NCBI GenBank assembly: GCA_015061815.1
Contig: SUVW01000001.1
Span: 213,791 to 277,790, forward strand
DNA from: Lentisphaerota bacterium
GTDB taxonomy: Bacteria; Verrucomicrobiota; Lentisphaeria; Victivallales; Victivallaceae
Reading direction: 5' to 3'
DNA length: 64,000 bases
Position numbers and translations under genes: made by a program. Positions 54,535 through 63,540 of this stretch are shown in pieces. The notes under the pieces were generated by a model that was given only the letters and a program-made list of their open reading frames with translations, made no database searches and was not told the DNA's origin. How positions within the stretch are numbered: the first letter of the stretch is position 1; each line of letters opens with the position of its first letter.

Positions 54535-55242
54535 CCGGCGGCAGACGATCTGCTTCAAAGCATTTTCATCCAGCAGTTCCGGTAAAGTACCGCCGATACT
54601 TTTTACAGCACGGCAATATTGACCGAAAAGTTCCTCATCTTCAAGCCACGATTTTTGACTGACTGCTTCGTCAAGAGCAGTTATGACACTTCCGGCGATC
54701 CGGGAGTAATAACCGGCAAGAAGTTCAGACGCCGTCCCGGGAACTTTCCGGCACTCATGGTAAAGCTGCATGGCATTGATATGCCGTACAACTGTCCTGG
54801 GATAATGGGAACACATCAGATTCCAGGGGGAACCATCCGGCAGAGTATGATCTCCGCTGTCCCGGAAGTCTGTCCGCAAAAGTACCGCCGGCATATCCAC
54901 CATTTTAGCGAAACAGAACTCCACCACTGTCCCGGAATCCAAATCATCTCCATCAAAATTGGCAACTATCACATCACAGTTGAAAAGCAATTCGAAATCC
55001 GCATCACGAATACTTTGTGAAGTACGGGACACAACTTCGCACTCACCGTCCTGCGGCAGTTTCACCGCATAACGGCCGCAGGAACCGGCTTCAATGGCCC
55101 GGGCCAGCATAAGATTGCCGGAAATATCTTTACTGTCGAAAAGATCTCCGGCCAGATAAATGGACAATGGACGCTGATTCATAGGCTGATTCATCCTTTG
55201 CTGTTGATTTGCCAACTGGGTGTTCCAGAAATAATTTTCCAT
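54520..55242 (-). CDS. Nucleoside 2-deoxyribosyltransferase-like protein
   Basis: 240 aa. Start at 55242 gives a protein with a Gln/Asn-rich N-terminal stretch (NTQLANQQQRMNQPMNQ). The core IYLAGDLFDSKD and FDGDDLDSGTVVEFCFAKM follow the fold of nucleoside 2-deoxyribosyltransferases, whose catalytic Glu lies in the G-T-x-x-E element. A helical tail ends the protein. The core match makes the fold likely, not the activity. The gene overlaps the flavoprotein's 3' end by 15 bases (convergent). Confidence 0.7.
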   Translation of the reverse strand: MENYFWNTQLANQQQRMNQPMNQRPLSIYLAGDLFDSKDISGNLMLARAIEAGSCGRYAVKLPQDGECEVVSRTSQSIRDADFELLFNCDVIVANFDGDDLDSGTVVEFCFAKMVDMPAVLLRTDFRDSGDHTLPDGSPWNLMCSHYPRTVVRHINAMQLYHECRKVPGTASELLAGYYSRIAGSVITALDEAVSQKSWLEDEELFGQYCRAVKSIGGTLPELLDENALKQIVCRRLCKG

Positions 55243-55327
55243 ATCAAAATTCTCTTTTCCCCGTTGAAATATACCTTCACACTCCGGAAAATTCAAGAGA
55301 ATTTTACCAAAAAAGTCTTCTGCGCCC

Positions 55328-55356
55328 TTGATTTTACGGCTGTTTACGGTTATATT
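55328..55356 (+). promoter_or_regulatory. Promoter of the NifX-type gene
   Basis: TTGATT at 55328-55333, a 17-bp spacer and TATATT at 55351-55356. Confidence 0.65.
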
Positions 55357-55386
55357 ACCCTCATTTTAAGGAAAGGAAAAAGAAAC

Positions 55387-55791
55387 ATGAAAATCGCGAT
55401 AACCTGCTGCAATGAAGAGGTATTCCAGCACTTCGGACACACTCCGGGATTTGCTGTTTTTGAAGTTACTGACGGACAAATCACCGGAGAGAAGAGAATC
55501 TCATCCGGGGATTGCGGGCACGGGGCACTGGCGACCTTGCTTGCCGCTGAAAAAATCGAACTGCTTATCTGCGGCGGCATCGGAGGCGGTGCGATAAATG
55601 CTTTGAGCAATGCAGGGATCAAAGTTATCGGCGGAGCACAGGGCAATGTCCGGGAAGTTGCAGAAAATTTCCTCACCGGTTCGCTCTCTGTCAGAGATGA
55701 CTTCCACTGTGATCACCACCATCATGCCGACGGCCACTCCTGCGGCGAACATTCCTGCGGCAGTCATTCCTGCGGCGGACACCAAGCCTGA
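55387..55791 (+). CDS. NifX/NifB-type metal-cluster-binding protein with Cys/His tail
   Basis: 134 aa. Residues 1-100 are a dinitrogenase iron-molybdenum-cofactor-binding domain (PF02579): MKIAITCCNEEVFQHFGHTP, then LICGGIGGGAINALSNAGIK. The C-terminal 25 residues are unusual: CDHHHHADGHSCGEHSCG and SHSCGGH, a dense Cys/His array likely to bind metal. No nif genes are in the window, and such single-domain proteins are common in anaerobes without nitrogen fixation. A metal-handling role is inferred. Confidence 0.82.
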   Translation: MKIAITCCNEEVFQHFGHTPGFAVFEVTDGQITGEKRISSGDCGHGALATLLAAEKIELLICGGIGGGAINALSNAGIKVIGGAQGNVREVAENFLTGSLSVRDDFHCDHHHHADGHSCGEHSCGSHSCGGHQA

Positions 55792-55848
55792 CGGCCGGAT
55801 GTATCCGGACGGATATTGAAAATATCCGGCAAAAAATTATCCGGGCAC

Positions 55849-55877
55849 TTGAGAAAACGGTAAAGTGCATATATATT
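55849..55877 (+). promoter_or_regulatory. Promoter of the flippase-like and MTHFR genes
   Basis: TTGAGA at 55849-55854, a 17-bp spacer and TATATT at 55872-55877, 38 bases before the start. Confidence 0.7.
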
Positions 55878-55914
55878 ATGGGAATATTACCGTTTTTCAA
55901 GCAAGGGTCAGGGT

Positions 55915-56940
55915 ATGACAGACAAATACAGAAAAATCTTTTACGGAACACTCCGGACTCTGGCCAAAACCGGCATTGCACTGCTGGTGCTTTTTCTGCT
56001 CTGCCGCCGCTGTACTCCGGATCTGCAGAAAGCATTCACCGGCTTTTACTATCCGGTGCTGCTGCCGGCATCAGCGTGTTCTCTGCTGGCGGCATGGCTG
56101 TCCGCCATGCGCTGGCGTGATCTTGCCCGGATGATAAATATCAGACTGTCCGGGATGCAAGCTTTTTCACTGACAATGCAGGGGATATTCTTTTCGCTGG
56201 TGATCCCGGGAGGAGCGATCGGGGGAGATATGGTCAAAATGGCGGCACTGACCGGCCATGTCCGTTCCGGCAGCCGCACAGAGGGGATATTTTCCATATT
56301 CATGGATCGGGTGCTCGGGATGATCGCGCTGTTTCTTCTGGCGGCACTGTTGCTGATATCCGGGAAGAATGAGTTTTCCGGCTTGGAAATCGGCGGGGTA
56401 TCCGGTCTGTTGGCCGGTACTGTCATCTGGTGGATACTGCTGACACTCTGCGTTTCCGGAACAGCCGCCGGGATATTGCTCATGTTTCACCGCAAGGCCG
56501 CCTCTTGGCCGGGAATAAAGAAGCTGCTTGATTTTGCCGACCGGAAAAGTTCCGGCAAAATATCCCGGATACTTACGGCGGCCGACAGTTTTCAGAATCA
56601 TCGCAAAAAACTCTTTTTCTGGATAGCTGTTTCCATCTTTCTCATCCATCTGCTGCCGGCAGCGGCGATGGTCTGCCTGTTATCCGGGATCGGAGTATCG
56701 GTTCCGGCCGCAACTGTAATCCGGACGGTGATACTGGGCAACATTGCCGGATTACTGCCGCTTTTTCCCGGCGGCATCGGTGCGCGTGACGTTGTGACTG
56801 TCGCCCTGCTTACCGCCGGCAGCTGCCCGGTGGAAGAAGCAACTGCCGCACAGTTGATGGCAACGGCTTTAATGATAATTTTCAACTTCACCGGTTCGGT
56901 ATTTTTCATACTTGACCGGAAATCTCCGGAGGCGGAATGA
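55915..56940 (+). CDS. Lysylphosphatidylglycerol synthase TM-region/flippase-like protein
   Basis: 341 aa with about eight membrane segments. The pattern SLTMQGIFFSLVIPGGAIGGD, a family-type FMDRVLGMIALFLLA and late GLLPLFPGGIGARDVV fit the flippase-like domain found in LPG synthases (PF03706), without the catalytic C-terminal domain. Such proteins are predicted lipid-handling membrane proteins; substrate unknown. It overlaps the next gene by four bases. Confidence 0.85.
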   Translation: MTDKYRKIFYGTLRTLAKTGIALLVLFLLCRRCTPDLQKAFTGFYYPVLLPASACSLLAAWLSAMRWRDLARMINIRLSGMQAFSLTMQGIFFSLVIPGGAIGGDMVKMAALTGHVRSGSRTEGIFSIFMDRVLGMIALFLLAALLLISGKNEFSGLEIGGVSGLLAGTVIWWILLTLCVSGTAAGILLMFHRKAASWPGIKKLLDFADRKSSGKISRILTAADSFQNHRKKLFFWIAVSIFLIHLLPAAAMVCLLSGIGVSVPAATVIRTVILGNIAGLLPLFPGGIGARDVVTVALLTAGSCPVEEATAAQLMATALMIIFNFTGSVFFILDRKSPEAE

Positions 56941-58331
56941 GCGAATTTCAACTCGATATGACACTGGGAACCGGAAATAATCCGCTGAAAGAAGCACTTG
57001 ATTCGGGAAAATTCATCTTCCTTGCCGAATCTTCTGCGCCGGAAAATGAACTGCGCCGGGAAGCGGCAGCTGAACGGCTCATCCCATTGGCCGAAACAAT
57101 GGCCCGGCAGGAGGATCTTTGCGGCGGTCTGGCGGTAACCGACCTTTACGGTGCGCCCTGGAGTGCCGCCGAAACAGCCGCCGCGATGCCGGAAAATTTG
57201 CGCAACCGGAATCTCTATTACCTTTCCGGATGCGGCCGCAATGCCGATGATATTGAAGCACAACTGAATATTGCTGCCAATGCCGGAGTTTTCAACATCG
57301 CATCCGTGACCGGCAATGCTTCCGGTTTGACAGCGCGCGAATGCCGCGCCAGAAATTTCTGCAGCAGTATCGAACAGATGGAATTGATTTCCCGACGGCC
57401 GGAAAAATTCTTCGCCGGAGTACAATTCAATCCCTTTCATTATCACAAAAATACAGTTCTGGCATCATGGGACAATCTTTCCGCCAAAATCAGAACCGGA
57501 GCGCAATTCATCATCTCCCAAAGCGGTTGGGATATGCTGCAAAATCAAAATCTGGCCTGGTATCTGCTCAACCGCCAATGCTATCTGCCGATGATCGCCC
57601 ATCTTACGCTGCTTACTCCGGATAAAGCTGAAAAAATAATTTCCGGCAAGGTCCCCGGTGTGCGTATGACCGAAAATTTCCGCAAACTTCTGATCCAGGA
57701 GTTAAGCGGCAGCAAGGCCCAGTTTGAATCAGCCCAGTACCGCCGGATAGAACTGCAAAGTGCCGGGTGCCGCCTGATGGGTTACAGCGGAGTTCAGATT
57801 TCCGGAGTGGATTTTCCCGGAAAAGCTCAAACAGTTGCGGCACGTATCCGGGCGGCTCTGCAGGAATTCCGGACATTCGAACACTGGCTGGATGAGTATA
57901 ATGCGCATCAGGCCGGAGCGGAAATGGGCGGCGGCATCTGGCGTTACTATCTTTATGACCGGGTGTTGCGCCGGCCGTATCCTTTTGATGAACCGCCGGG
58001 GCCAACCGATCCGGGACCGGTTGAATACTCATGGCAGGAAAAATTCGCCTACCGCCTGAAAAAACTCTGTTTTTCCAAAGCAGACAAACAGCGTCCGGGC
58101 CGGGATTTCCTTTTAAAAAAACTGCTTACCGGATGTCCGGGATGTGACAAATGCACTTTGCCGCAGAACCACTTTATCTGCGTTCAGAATTGTCCGAAAC
58201 GGTTGAAAAACGGCCCCTGCGGTGAGGTTCTCGAAGACGGCAAATGCAAAATTACGAATTCAGAATGTATTTTTGTGAAAAAAGTTCGCTGTTCAAGGTG
58301 GCGGGAGAGCATTTCCTGTTTGGAATCCTGA
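56937..58331 (+). CDS. Methylenetetrahydrofolate reductase with C-terminal zinc domain
   Basis: 464 aa. The first 310 residues follow the MetF TIM-barrel scheme: FIFLAESSAPENELRREAAA, a GGLAVTDLYGAPW segment, NAGVFNIASVTGNASG and a substrate-binding stretch near FNPFHYHKN. Residues about 400-445 form the MTHFR_C zinc domain (CPGCDKCTLPQNHFICVQNC, then PKRLKNGPCG), found in Wood-Ljungdahl and other B12-linked bacteria, usually as separate MetV. Fusion in one chain is notable. It supplies methyl-THF to MetH, encoded 45 kb away. Confidence 0.85.
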   Translation: MSEFQLDMTLGTGNNPLKEALDSGKFIFLAESSAPENELRREAAAERLIPLAETMARQEDLCGGLAVTDLYGAPWSAAETAAAMPENLRNRNLYYLSGCGRNADDIEAQLNIAANAGVFNIASVTGNASGLTARECRARNFCSSIEQMELISRRPEKFFAGVQFNPFHYHKNTVLASWDNLSAKIRTGAQFIISQSGWDMLQNQNLAWYLLNRQCYLPMIAHLTLLTPDKAEKIISGKVPGVRMTENFRKLLIQELSGSKAQFESAQYRRIELQSAGCRLMGYSGVQISGVDFPGKAQTVAARIRAALQEFRTFEHWLDEYNAHQAGAEMGGGIWRYYLYDRVLRRPYPFDEPPGPTDPGPVEYSWQEKFAYRLKKLCFSKADKQRPGRDFLLKKLLTGCPGCDKCTLPQNHFICVQNCPKRLKNGPCGEVLEDGKCKITNSECIFVKKVRCSRWRESISCLES

Positions 58332-58348
58332 CATTGAGGTGGTATATT
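58320..58348 (+). promoter_or_regulatory. Promoter overlapping the phosphatase start
   Basis: TTGGAA at 58320-58325, a 17-bp spacer and TATATT at 58343-58348. The ATG lies two bases after the -10, so the mRNA may have no leader or the real start lies further in. Confidence 0.5.
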
Positions 58349-58350
58349 AT

Positions 58351-58824
58351 ATGATGGACAATTTTTTACGACCGGATGACGGCAGCGGGATATCGGTACT
58401 TTTCGTTTGCTCCGGCAACACCTGCCGCAGTCCGCTGGCAGAGTATTGTCTGAAATATTTGAGTGATGAAAAAATCCGTGCCGCTTCGGCCGGATTGCAT
58501 GCATTTGAAGGAGAGGCTATGAATAAAAATTCTCTGACGGTCCTTGCTGAAAACGGCATTGACGGCAGCAGATTCCGTTCCCGGAATGTCGCTTTTGACA
58601 TGACAGAGAGAGCATCGCTCATCCTGACAATGACCCGGATGCAAAAACTGGAGTTGATCACCCGCTTCCCCCAAGCAGCGGATAAGTGCCGGCTGCTTGC
58701 GGAAATTTCCGGCGGCGGTGAGATTCCCGATCCTTTCGGCGGAAGTCTGGAAATTTACCGGCAGACATGGGAAAAGATCCGGCAGAATGTCGAAATATGG
58801 TTGGCCGCTTTAACCCGGAGATAA
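58351..58824 (+). CDS. Low-molecular-weight protein-tyrosine-phosphatase family protein
   Basis: 157 aa. The P-loop VCSGNTCRSPLAEY contains the C-x5-R-S active site; DPFGGSLEIYRQT supplies the general-acid aspartate. In Bacillus YwlE (an arginine phosphatase of this fold) lies next to rpiB and glyA; here the RpiB-GlyA fusion follows, so this gene keeps the same order. Substrate (tyrosine or arginine) is not decidable. ATG at 58351 or 58354; the GAGGTG before it overlaps the promoter. Confidence 0.9.
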   Translation: MMDNFLRPDDGSGISVLFVCSGNTCRSPLAEYCLKYLSDEKIRAASAGLHAFEGEAMNKNSLTVLAENGIDGSRFRSRNVAFDMTERASLILTMTRMQKLELITRFPQAADKCRLLAEISGGGEIPDPFGGSLEIYRQTWEKIRQNVEIWLAALTRR

Positions 58825-58903
58825 TTTCCGGGATCACTCAAAAAATCAACGTAAATGAAAGATGAAATTTGAAATCAACATCAATAAAGAAAGGGAAAAT
58901 CCA

Positions 58904-60622
58904 ATGAAAGAGATCACAGATATCGCCAATCGCCAATTGACGATCGCCCTCGGAGCCGATCATGGCGCATTCGGGGCAAAAAATGAAATTGCCGCATTCC
59001 TTAAAGAACTCGGTCAGCAGGTTCTTGATTGCGGGGCATTTGTCATGGACCCGGAAGATGATTATCCGGACTTTGCCGTTCCGGCAGCCAAAGCGGTCGC
59101 GCTCGGACAGGCTGATGCGGCGATCCTCTTCTGCCGTTCCGGTGTCGGAGTATGTATCGCCGCCAACCGTTATCACAATGTCCGTGCGGTAGTCGGATAC
59201 AGTGCGAAAACAGTTGCAGCCAGCCGTCAGCATAATTGTTCCAACTGTCTGGTTCTTTCCGGCGACAACCTCACGATCAATGAGATGAAAGAGTTTATCA
59301 AATTGTGGCTGTCCACTGATTACAGCGGAGATGCCCGTCACACCCGGCGTTTGCAGAAGCTGGAAACTGCTTCTTATGATGACATCGCCGCTCTGCGCGA
59401 TGCCGATCCGGAATTGGCCGCGATGATCGACCGGGAAGCGGCACGCCAGAGTGACGGCATCGAATTGATCGCCAGCGAAAACTTCGCCAGTTGCGCAGTC
59501 CGGGCCGCCCAGGGATCGGTTTTGACCAACAAATACGCCGAAGGTTACTCCGGTAAACGTTACTACAACGGTTGTGAATTCATCGATGAAGTCGAAACTC
59601 TCGCTATCGAACGGGCCAAAAAACTTTTCGGTGCAGAAGCAGCCAATGTCCAGCCCCACTCCGGCAGCGGTGCCAATCAGGCCGTTTACACCGCCTTGTG
59701 CCAGCCGGGAGATACCGTTCTGGCAATGAGTCTGGATCACGGCGGTCACCTTACGCACGGTCATCCGCTGAACTTTTCCGGAAAACTTTACAACATGGTC
59801 CCCTACGGTGTCAGCGCGGAAACTGAACAGATCGACTACGATGAAGTTGAACGCCTCGCACTGGAATGCAAACCCCGGATGATCCTTGCCGGAGCAAGTG
59901 CTTATCCGCGAATTCTGGACTTCCCCAGACTGCGGGAGATCGCCGACAAAGTCGGAGCCATCCTGTTTGTGGATATGGCCCATATCGCCGGTCTGGTCGC
60001 CGCCGGGGAGCACCCCTCCCCGGTCCCCTACGCCGATATCGTGACCACCACCACTCACAAAACTCTGCGCGGACCGCGCGGCGGCTTGATCCTCTGCCGT
60101 GAACAGTATATCAAAGCTATCAATTCCGCCGTATTCCCCGGATTGCAGGGCGGCCCGCTTGAACATGTCATCGCCGCCAAAGCGGTCTGTTTCGGTGAAG
60201 CTCTCAAAGATGAATTCAAAGCCTATCAGCGTCAGGTCAAACTCAATGCCGCAAAACTCGCAGATGAATTGGCCGCAAGAGGCTTCCGCATCGTTTCCGG
60301 CGGGACCGACAACCATCTGGCCCTCATCGACCTGCGCCCCAAAAGCGCAACCGGCAAAGAGGTCGCCAACGCTCTGGATAAGGCCCGGATCACTGCCAAT
60401 AAGAACATGATCCCGTTCGATCCGGAAAAACCATTCGTCACCAGCGGTATCCGTATCGGTACTCCGGCGATCACCACTCGCGGCCTCAAAGAGGCGGAAA
60501 TGGTCAAAGTCGCAGAATTTATTGACCGGGCCGTTGCCGCTAAAGATGATGATGATGCTCTCCGTGCCATCGGAGAAGAGGTCAAAGCCTTTATGGCTGA
60601 CTTCCCCATGCCGCAATTCTGA
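58904..60622 (+). CDS. Fusion of ribose-5-phosphate isomerase B and serine hydroxymethyltransferase
   Basis: 572 aa with two complete enzyme domains. Residues 12-155 are Rpi[16 protein letters not shown], Cys77 in [19 protein letters not shown] and a late [15 protein letters not shown]. Residues about 170-572 are SHMT (GlyA): [31 protein letters not shown], the PLP lysine Lys386 in [15 protein letters not shown], and PGLQGGP. The linker (about 155-170) is short. The ATG at 58904 after AAAGGGA is chosen over 58862. RpiB feeds the pentose pathway; GlyA makes 5,10-methylene-THF. In Firmicutes the two genes are neighbours in this order; the fusion is in line with that. Confidence 0.95.
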   Translation: MKEITDIANRQLTIALGADHGAFGAKNEIAAFLKELGQQVLDCGAFVMDPEDDYPDFAVPAAKAVALGQADAAILFCRSGVGVCIAANRYHNVRAVVGYSAKTVAASRQHNCSNCLVLSGDNLTINEMKEFIKLWLSTDYSGDARHTRRLQKLETASYDDIAALRDADPELAAMIDREAARQSDGIELIASENFASCAVRAAQGSVLTNKYAEGYSGKRYYNGCEFIDEVETLAIERAKKLFGAEAANVQPHSGSGANQAVYTALCQPGDTVLAMSLDHGGHLTHGHPLNFSGKLYNMVPYGVSAETEQIDYDEVERLALECKPRMILAGASAYPRILDFPRLREIADKVGAILFVDMAHIAGLVAAGEHPSPVPYADIVTTTTHKTLRGPRGGLILCREQYIKAINSAVFPGLQGGPLEHVIAAKAVCFGEALKDEFKAYQRQVKLNAAKLADELAARGFRIVSGGTDNHLALIDLRPKSATGKEVANALDKARITANKNMIPFDPEKPFVTSGIRIGTPAITTRGLKEAEMVKVAEFIDRAVAAKDDDDALRAIGEEVKAFMADFPMPQF

Positions 60623-60647
60623 ACCCGTTTTTTCAGGAGGATGAAAA

Positions 60648-61895
60648 ATGATTGATATTAAAATTATCCGTGACAACGCGGAAATGGTGCGCCAGAATTG
60701 CATCCGGCGCGGGTATCCCATCGACATTGACGGTCTGGTCAAACTGGACAGCGATTGTCGGCTCATAAATGCCGAAATAGAAACTCTCCGGGGCGAACGC
60801 AACCGCTTGAGCAAAGAGTGCGCCAAAGATCCGGCCGCCAGAGAACAGGTCAAACAGATCAAATCGGCTCTTGGTGAAAAGGAGAATAAACTTGCCTCTC
60901 TGCAGGAACGTATGCGGCAGGTATTGATCCGTATGCCCAATCTGCTGGCCCCGGATGTTCCGGACGGCACCGATGACACCGGCAACGTGGAACTGCGCAA
61001 AGTCGGCACGATCCGGGAGTTCGATTTTGAGGTCAAAGATCACCAGCAGCTTGGTGAAGCTCTGGACATTCTTGATATCGCCAGAGGAGCAAAAGTTGCC
61101 CAGACCGGTTTCTATTACTGGAAAGGCAAAGGAGCCATGCTGGCTCAAGCTTTCTTTTTCTGGGTACAGAAGTTTCTTGCCGAACGCGGATTCACCGTGT
61201 TCATGACTCCGTGTCTGGCCAAAGAACGCACCCTTTTCGGCACCGGATATCTGCCGTTTTTTGCCGATCAGACCTACAATATCACCGGCGAAGATCTCGC
61301 GCTGATCGGAACCAGTGAGCAGACGCTGGTCGGTTACCACGCAGATGATGTTCTTTCCGGAGCTGAATTGCCCCTCTGCTACACAGCTTACACGCCCTGT
61401 TTCCGTACCGAAGCGGGCAGTTACGGCCGTGCTTCCAAAGGTATTTTCCGGGTGCATCAATTCCATAAAGTTGAGCAGATCGTTTTCTGCAAACCGGAAG
61501 ATTCCCCCAAATACCATGAGTTCTGTCTGGAAAATGAGGAAGCTCTCCTGCAGGCTCTCGGCCTGCCCTACCACGTGGTGAATGTTTGTGTCGGCGACCT
61601 CGGCGCACCGGGATATAAAAAATATGATATTGAGGCATTCTTCCCCAGCTTCGGCGGTTACCGGGAAGTCACCAGCAATACCAATTTGACCGAATTCCAG
61701 AGCCGCCGGCTCAACATCCGCTACAAAGACGGCGATGAGCGCGGATTTGTCCACACCATCAGTGCGACTGCTGCTACCGACCGGATGCTGATCTGCATCA
61801 TGGAAAATTATCAGCAGAAAGATGGTTCGATCATCATTCCGGAAGTGCTGCGGCCCTACACCGGTTTTGATAAAATCGAAGCGATCAGAAAATAA
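60648..61895 (+). CDS. serS: Seryl-tRNA synthetase
   Basis: 415 aa, class II synthetase. The N-terminal arm is a coiled coil (residues 25-100, ERNRLSKECAKDPAAREQVK). Motif 2 region (GTSEQTLVGYHAD, FRTEAGSYGRASKGIFRVHQ) and motif 3 (NTNLTEFQSRRLNIRYK, then TISATAATDRMLICIMENYQ) are in place. GGAGG lies eight bases before the ATG. A strong hairpin follows the stop. Confidence 0.97.
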   Translation: MIDIKIIRDNAEMVRQNCIRRGYPIDIDGLVKLDSDCRLINAEIETLRGERNRLSKECAKDPAAREQVKQIKSALGEKENKLASLQERMRQVLIRMPNLLAPDVPDGTDDTGNVELRKVGTIREFDFEVKDHQQLGEALDILDIARGAKVAQTGFYYWKGKGAMLAQAFFFWVQKFLAERGFTVFMTPCLAKERTLFGTGYLPFFADQTYNITGEDLALIGTSEQTLVGYHADDVLSGAELPLCYTAYTPCFRTEAGSYGRASKGIFRVHQFHKVEQIVFCKPEDSPKYHEFCLENEEALLQALGLPYHVVNVCVGDLGAPGYKKYDIEAFFPSFGGYREVTSNTNLTEFQSRRLNIRYKDGDERGFVHTISATAATDRMLICIMENYQQKDGSIIIPEVLRPYTGFDKIEAIRK

Positions 61896-61905
61896 AAGAA
61901 AGTGC

Positions 61906-61949
61906 TCCGGACAAAGGGGGGGTTTTACCCTTTTGTCCGGAAAATTTTT
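61906..61949 (+). terminator. Terminator after serS, directly before the next gene
   Basis: CCGGACAAAGGG (61907-61918) pairs with CCCTTTTGTCCGG (61928-61940), followed by AAAATTTTT. The next ATG begins immediately after the T-run, leaving no room for a separate promoter and leader, so it may also act as an attenuator. Confidence 0.75.
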
Positions 61950-63524
61950 ATGACCGGCATAAAAGAAAAAACAGGTGCATTACTGCTGTTCTTCCTCGGT
62001 ATTTGCTGGGGGAATATCTGGACGGCACAATTGCTGTTCTGCCCGGAATGGTGGTTCGCCGGGGTCATAACTCTGCTTATGGCAACAGGATTTGCCGCCG
62101 GGAAGATAATACCTGAAGGACAGAAAAGGATTGCCGCTGCGCTGCTTGTACTCCTGGTACTGCTGCACAGTGATTCCGCATGGTATCCACTGCTTGCGGC
62201 CCCGGTTTTCGGCTTGTGGTACGCCGGAGAAAAAGAGCTATGGTGTTCCTGGAAAACATCCCGGGTATTCTGCGGCGGGCTGTTGCTTGGCGGAATATCT
62301 GCCGGATATATCTTTCCGGCCGGAATGGTTGAATTGCTGACCGCCGGGGCAACTCTTTTTTACGGTTTCCGGTCGGAATCCCGGCAGCAGCAACTGGAAA
62401 TGATCCTGTTGGCAGTTATCTACGGCTGTTTTTTCCCGCTGCCGGAAAAAGAAAAAAATCCCGCCCCCCCGGACCCCGGAACGGTGATTTCAGCCTTTGC
62501 GCTGCTTCCGGAACCGGCCTCCAAAGAGTTGCCGAAAGTAGTTTTTGTCGGCAGCAGTGCTGAAGAAAATTACCGGAGCGGCACCGAATTAAGTCCGGTT
62601 TCCGAACTCTACTTCCAACCGGGCATGCCGGGAACACTGCCGATGATGAGCGATCTGGTCATCATCACCCATCTGCCGCGTTCAGGATACAAAGAAGCCG
62701 CCGCCCTGCAAAAATTTCTGCGTCCCGGGGGGATTCTGGTCATGCCATCTGAATATTGGAAACTTCTGCCCGGACAACAGTGGCACATCCTGCCGGGTTC
62801 TGACCGCAAATACGCGGCAACTGCATTCGGCAGAAATTTGCAGCTGGTTCCCGAAGAGATGGATAAACAGCTTGCCCGCCACTTCCGCCGGGCCGGAGAA
62901 ACAGCACCGGTCGCCGGCGCTTTAGCCGGGATGCTGATCGACTTCCGCCCGGAACAAGTACACTTCACTGCGGAAAAAAAATTCGCTCTCCAGATTGCCA
63001 TGCCGACAGCAGCAGTTGCAGCCATCCTGATAATTGTGATGGGTATCAGACAATCCCGGCGGCAGAAACGGGAATGCTTCCGGGTAATTCTCAATTGTGT
63101 CGGTTTTATCATGCTGGCGGCACTGACACTTCCCCGGATATTTGCCGGACTGCCGGCAATAACCGAAATAAGAGCAATAGTAACTGCATGCGCCTTTTTG
63201 TGGGTATTCCGGCGGCCTTTCAAGCGGAATAAACATGATCACTACATCTGGTTCGCCGGTTTACTTTCACTGATCGCACTTGCTGCCTCGTGGAATGGAA
63301 ACTGGATATTTTCTCTGGCGGCACTGTTTTTTGGCGGCTATGCTTTCGCCGCGCTGGATGATGAGCTGCTTTCCCCCCGTGATTATCCGGTGGAAACGCT
63401 GCGGTTTATTGCGCTGGCGATGGGAGCTTTAGCTGTCTGGTACGGACAAGTATGGGGACTTTCCGCAACCGGATTATTCATCATTACAATCTTTCTGCGC
63501 TTCTGGTCATGGTTCCGCAGTTAA
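61950..63524 (+). CDS. Polytopic membrane protein with a spermidine-synthase-like core
   Basis: 524 aa from the ATG at 61950; the frame is open upstream through the terminator hairpin and is not used there. About six N-terminal membrane segments (residues 5-160), a soluble part (about 185-330) and further membrane segments to the end. The soluble part looks like the Rossmann half of spermidine synthases: VVFVGSSAEEN, a D-L-V-I-I-T strand (SDLVIITHLP) and LRPGGILVMP. A SAM-binding glycine motif is not clear. Membrane-bound spermidine-synthase-like proteins are known; this one is divergent. Confidence 0.55.
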   Translation: MTGIKEKTGALLLFFLGICWGNIWTAQLLFCPEWWFAGVITLLMATGFAAGKIIPEGQKRIAAALLVLLVLLHSDSAWYPLLAAPVFGLWYAGEKELWCSWKTSRVFCGGLLLGGISAGYIFPAGMVELLTAGATLFYGFRSESRQQQLEMILLAVIYGCFFPLPEKEKNPAPPDPGTVISAFALLPEPASKELPKVVFVGSSAEENYRSGTELSPVSELYFQPGMPGTLPMMSDLVIITHLPRSGYKEAAALQKFLRPGGILVMPSEYWKLLPGQQWHILPGSDRKYAATAFGRNLQLVPEEMDKQLARHFRRAGETAPVAGALAGMLIDFRPEQVHFTAEKKFALQIAMPTAAVAAILIIVMGIRQSRRQKRECFRVILNCVGFIMLAALTLPRIFAGLPAITEIRAIVTACAFLWVFRRPFKRNKHDHYIWFAGLLSLIALAASWNGNWIFSLAALFFGGYAFAALDDELLSPRDYPVETLRFIALAMGALAVWYGQVWGLSATGLFIITIFLRFWSWFRS

Positions 63525-63540
63525 ATAACGGTATGATCTC

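Noticed and set aside
58815..58834. Terminator after the phosphatase gene (CCCGGA and TCCGGG stem)
   Set aside because: There is no T-run after the stem, so it is not a convincing intrinsic terminator.
58838..61036. 732-aa minus-strand ORF opposite the RpiB-GlyA and serS genes
   Set aside because: It is antisense to two certain enzymes and has no recognisable domain.
60633..61754. 373-aa minus-strand ORF opposite serS
   Set aside because: Antisense shadow of a well-conserved synthetase.
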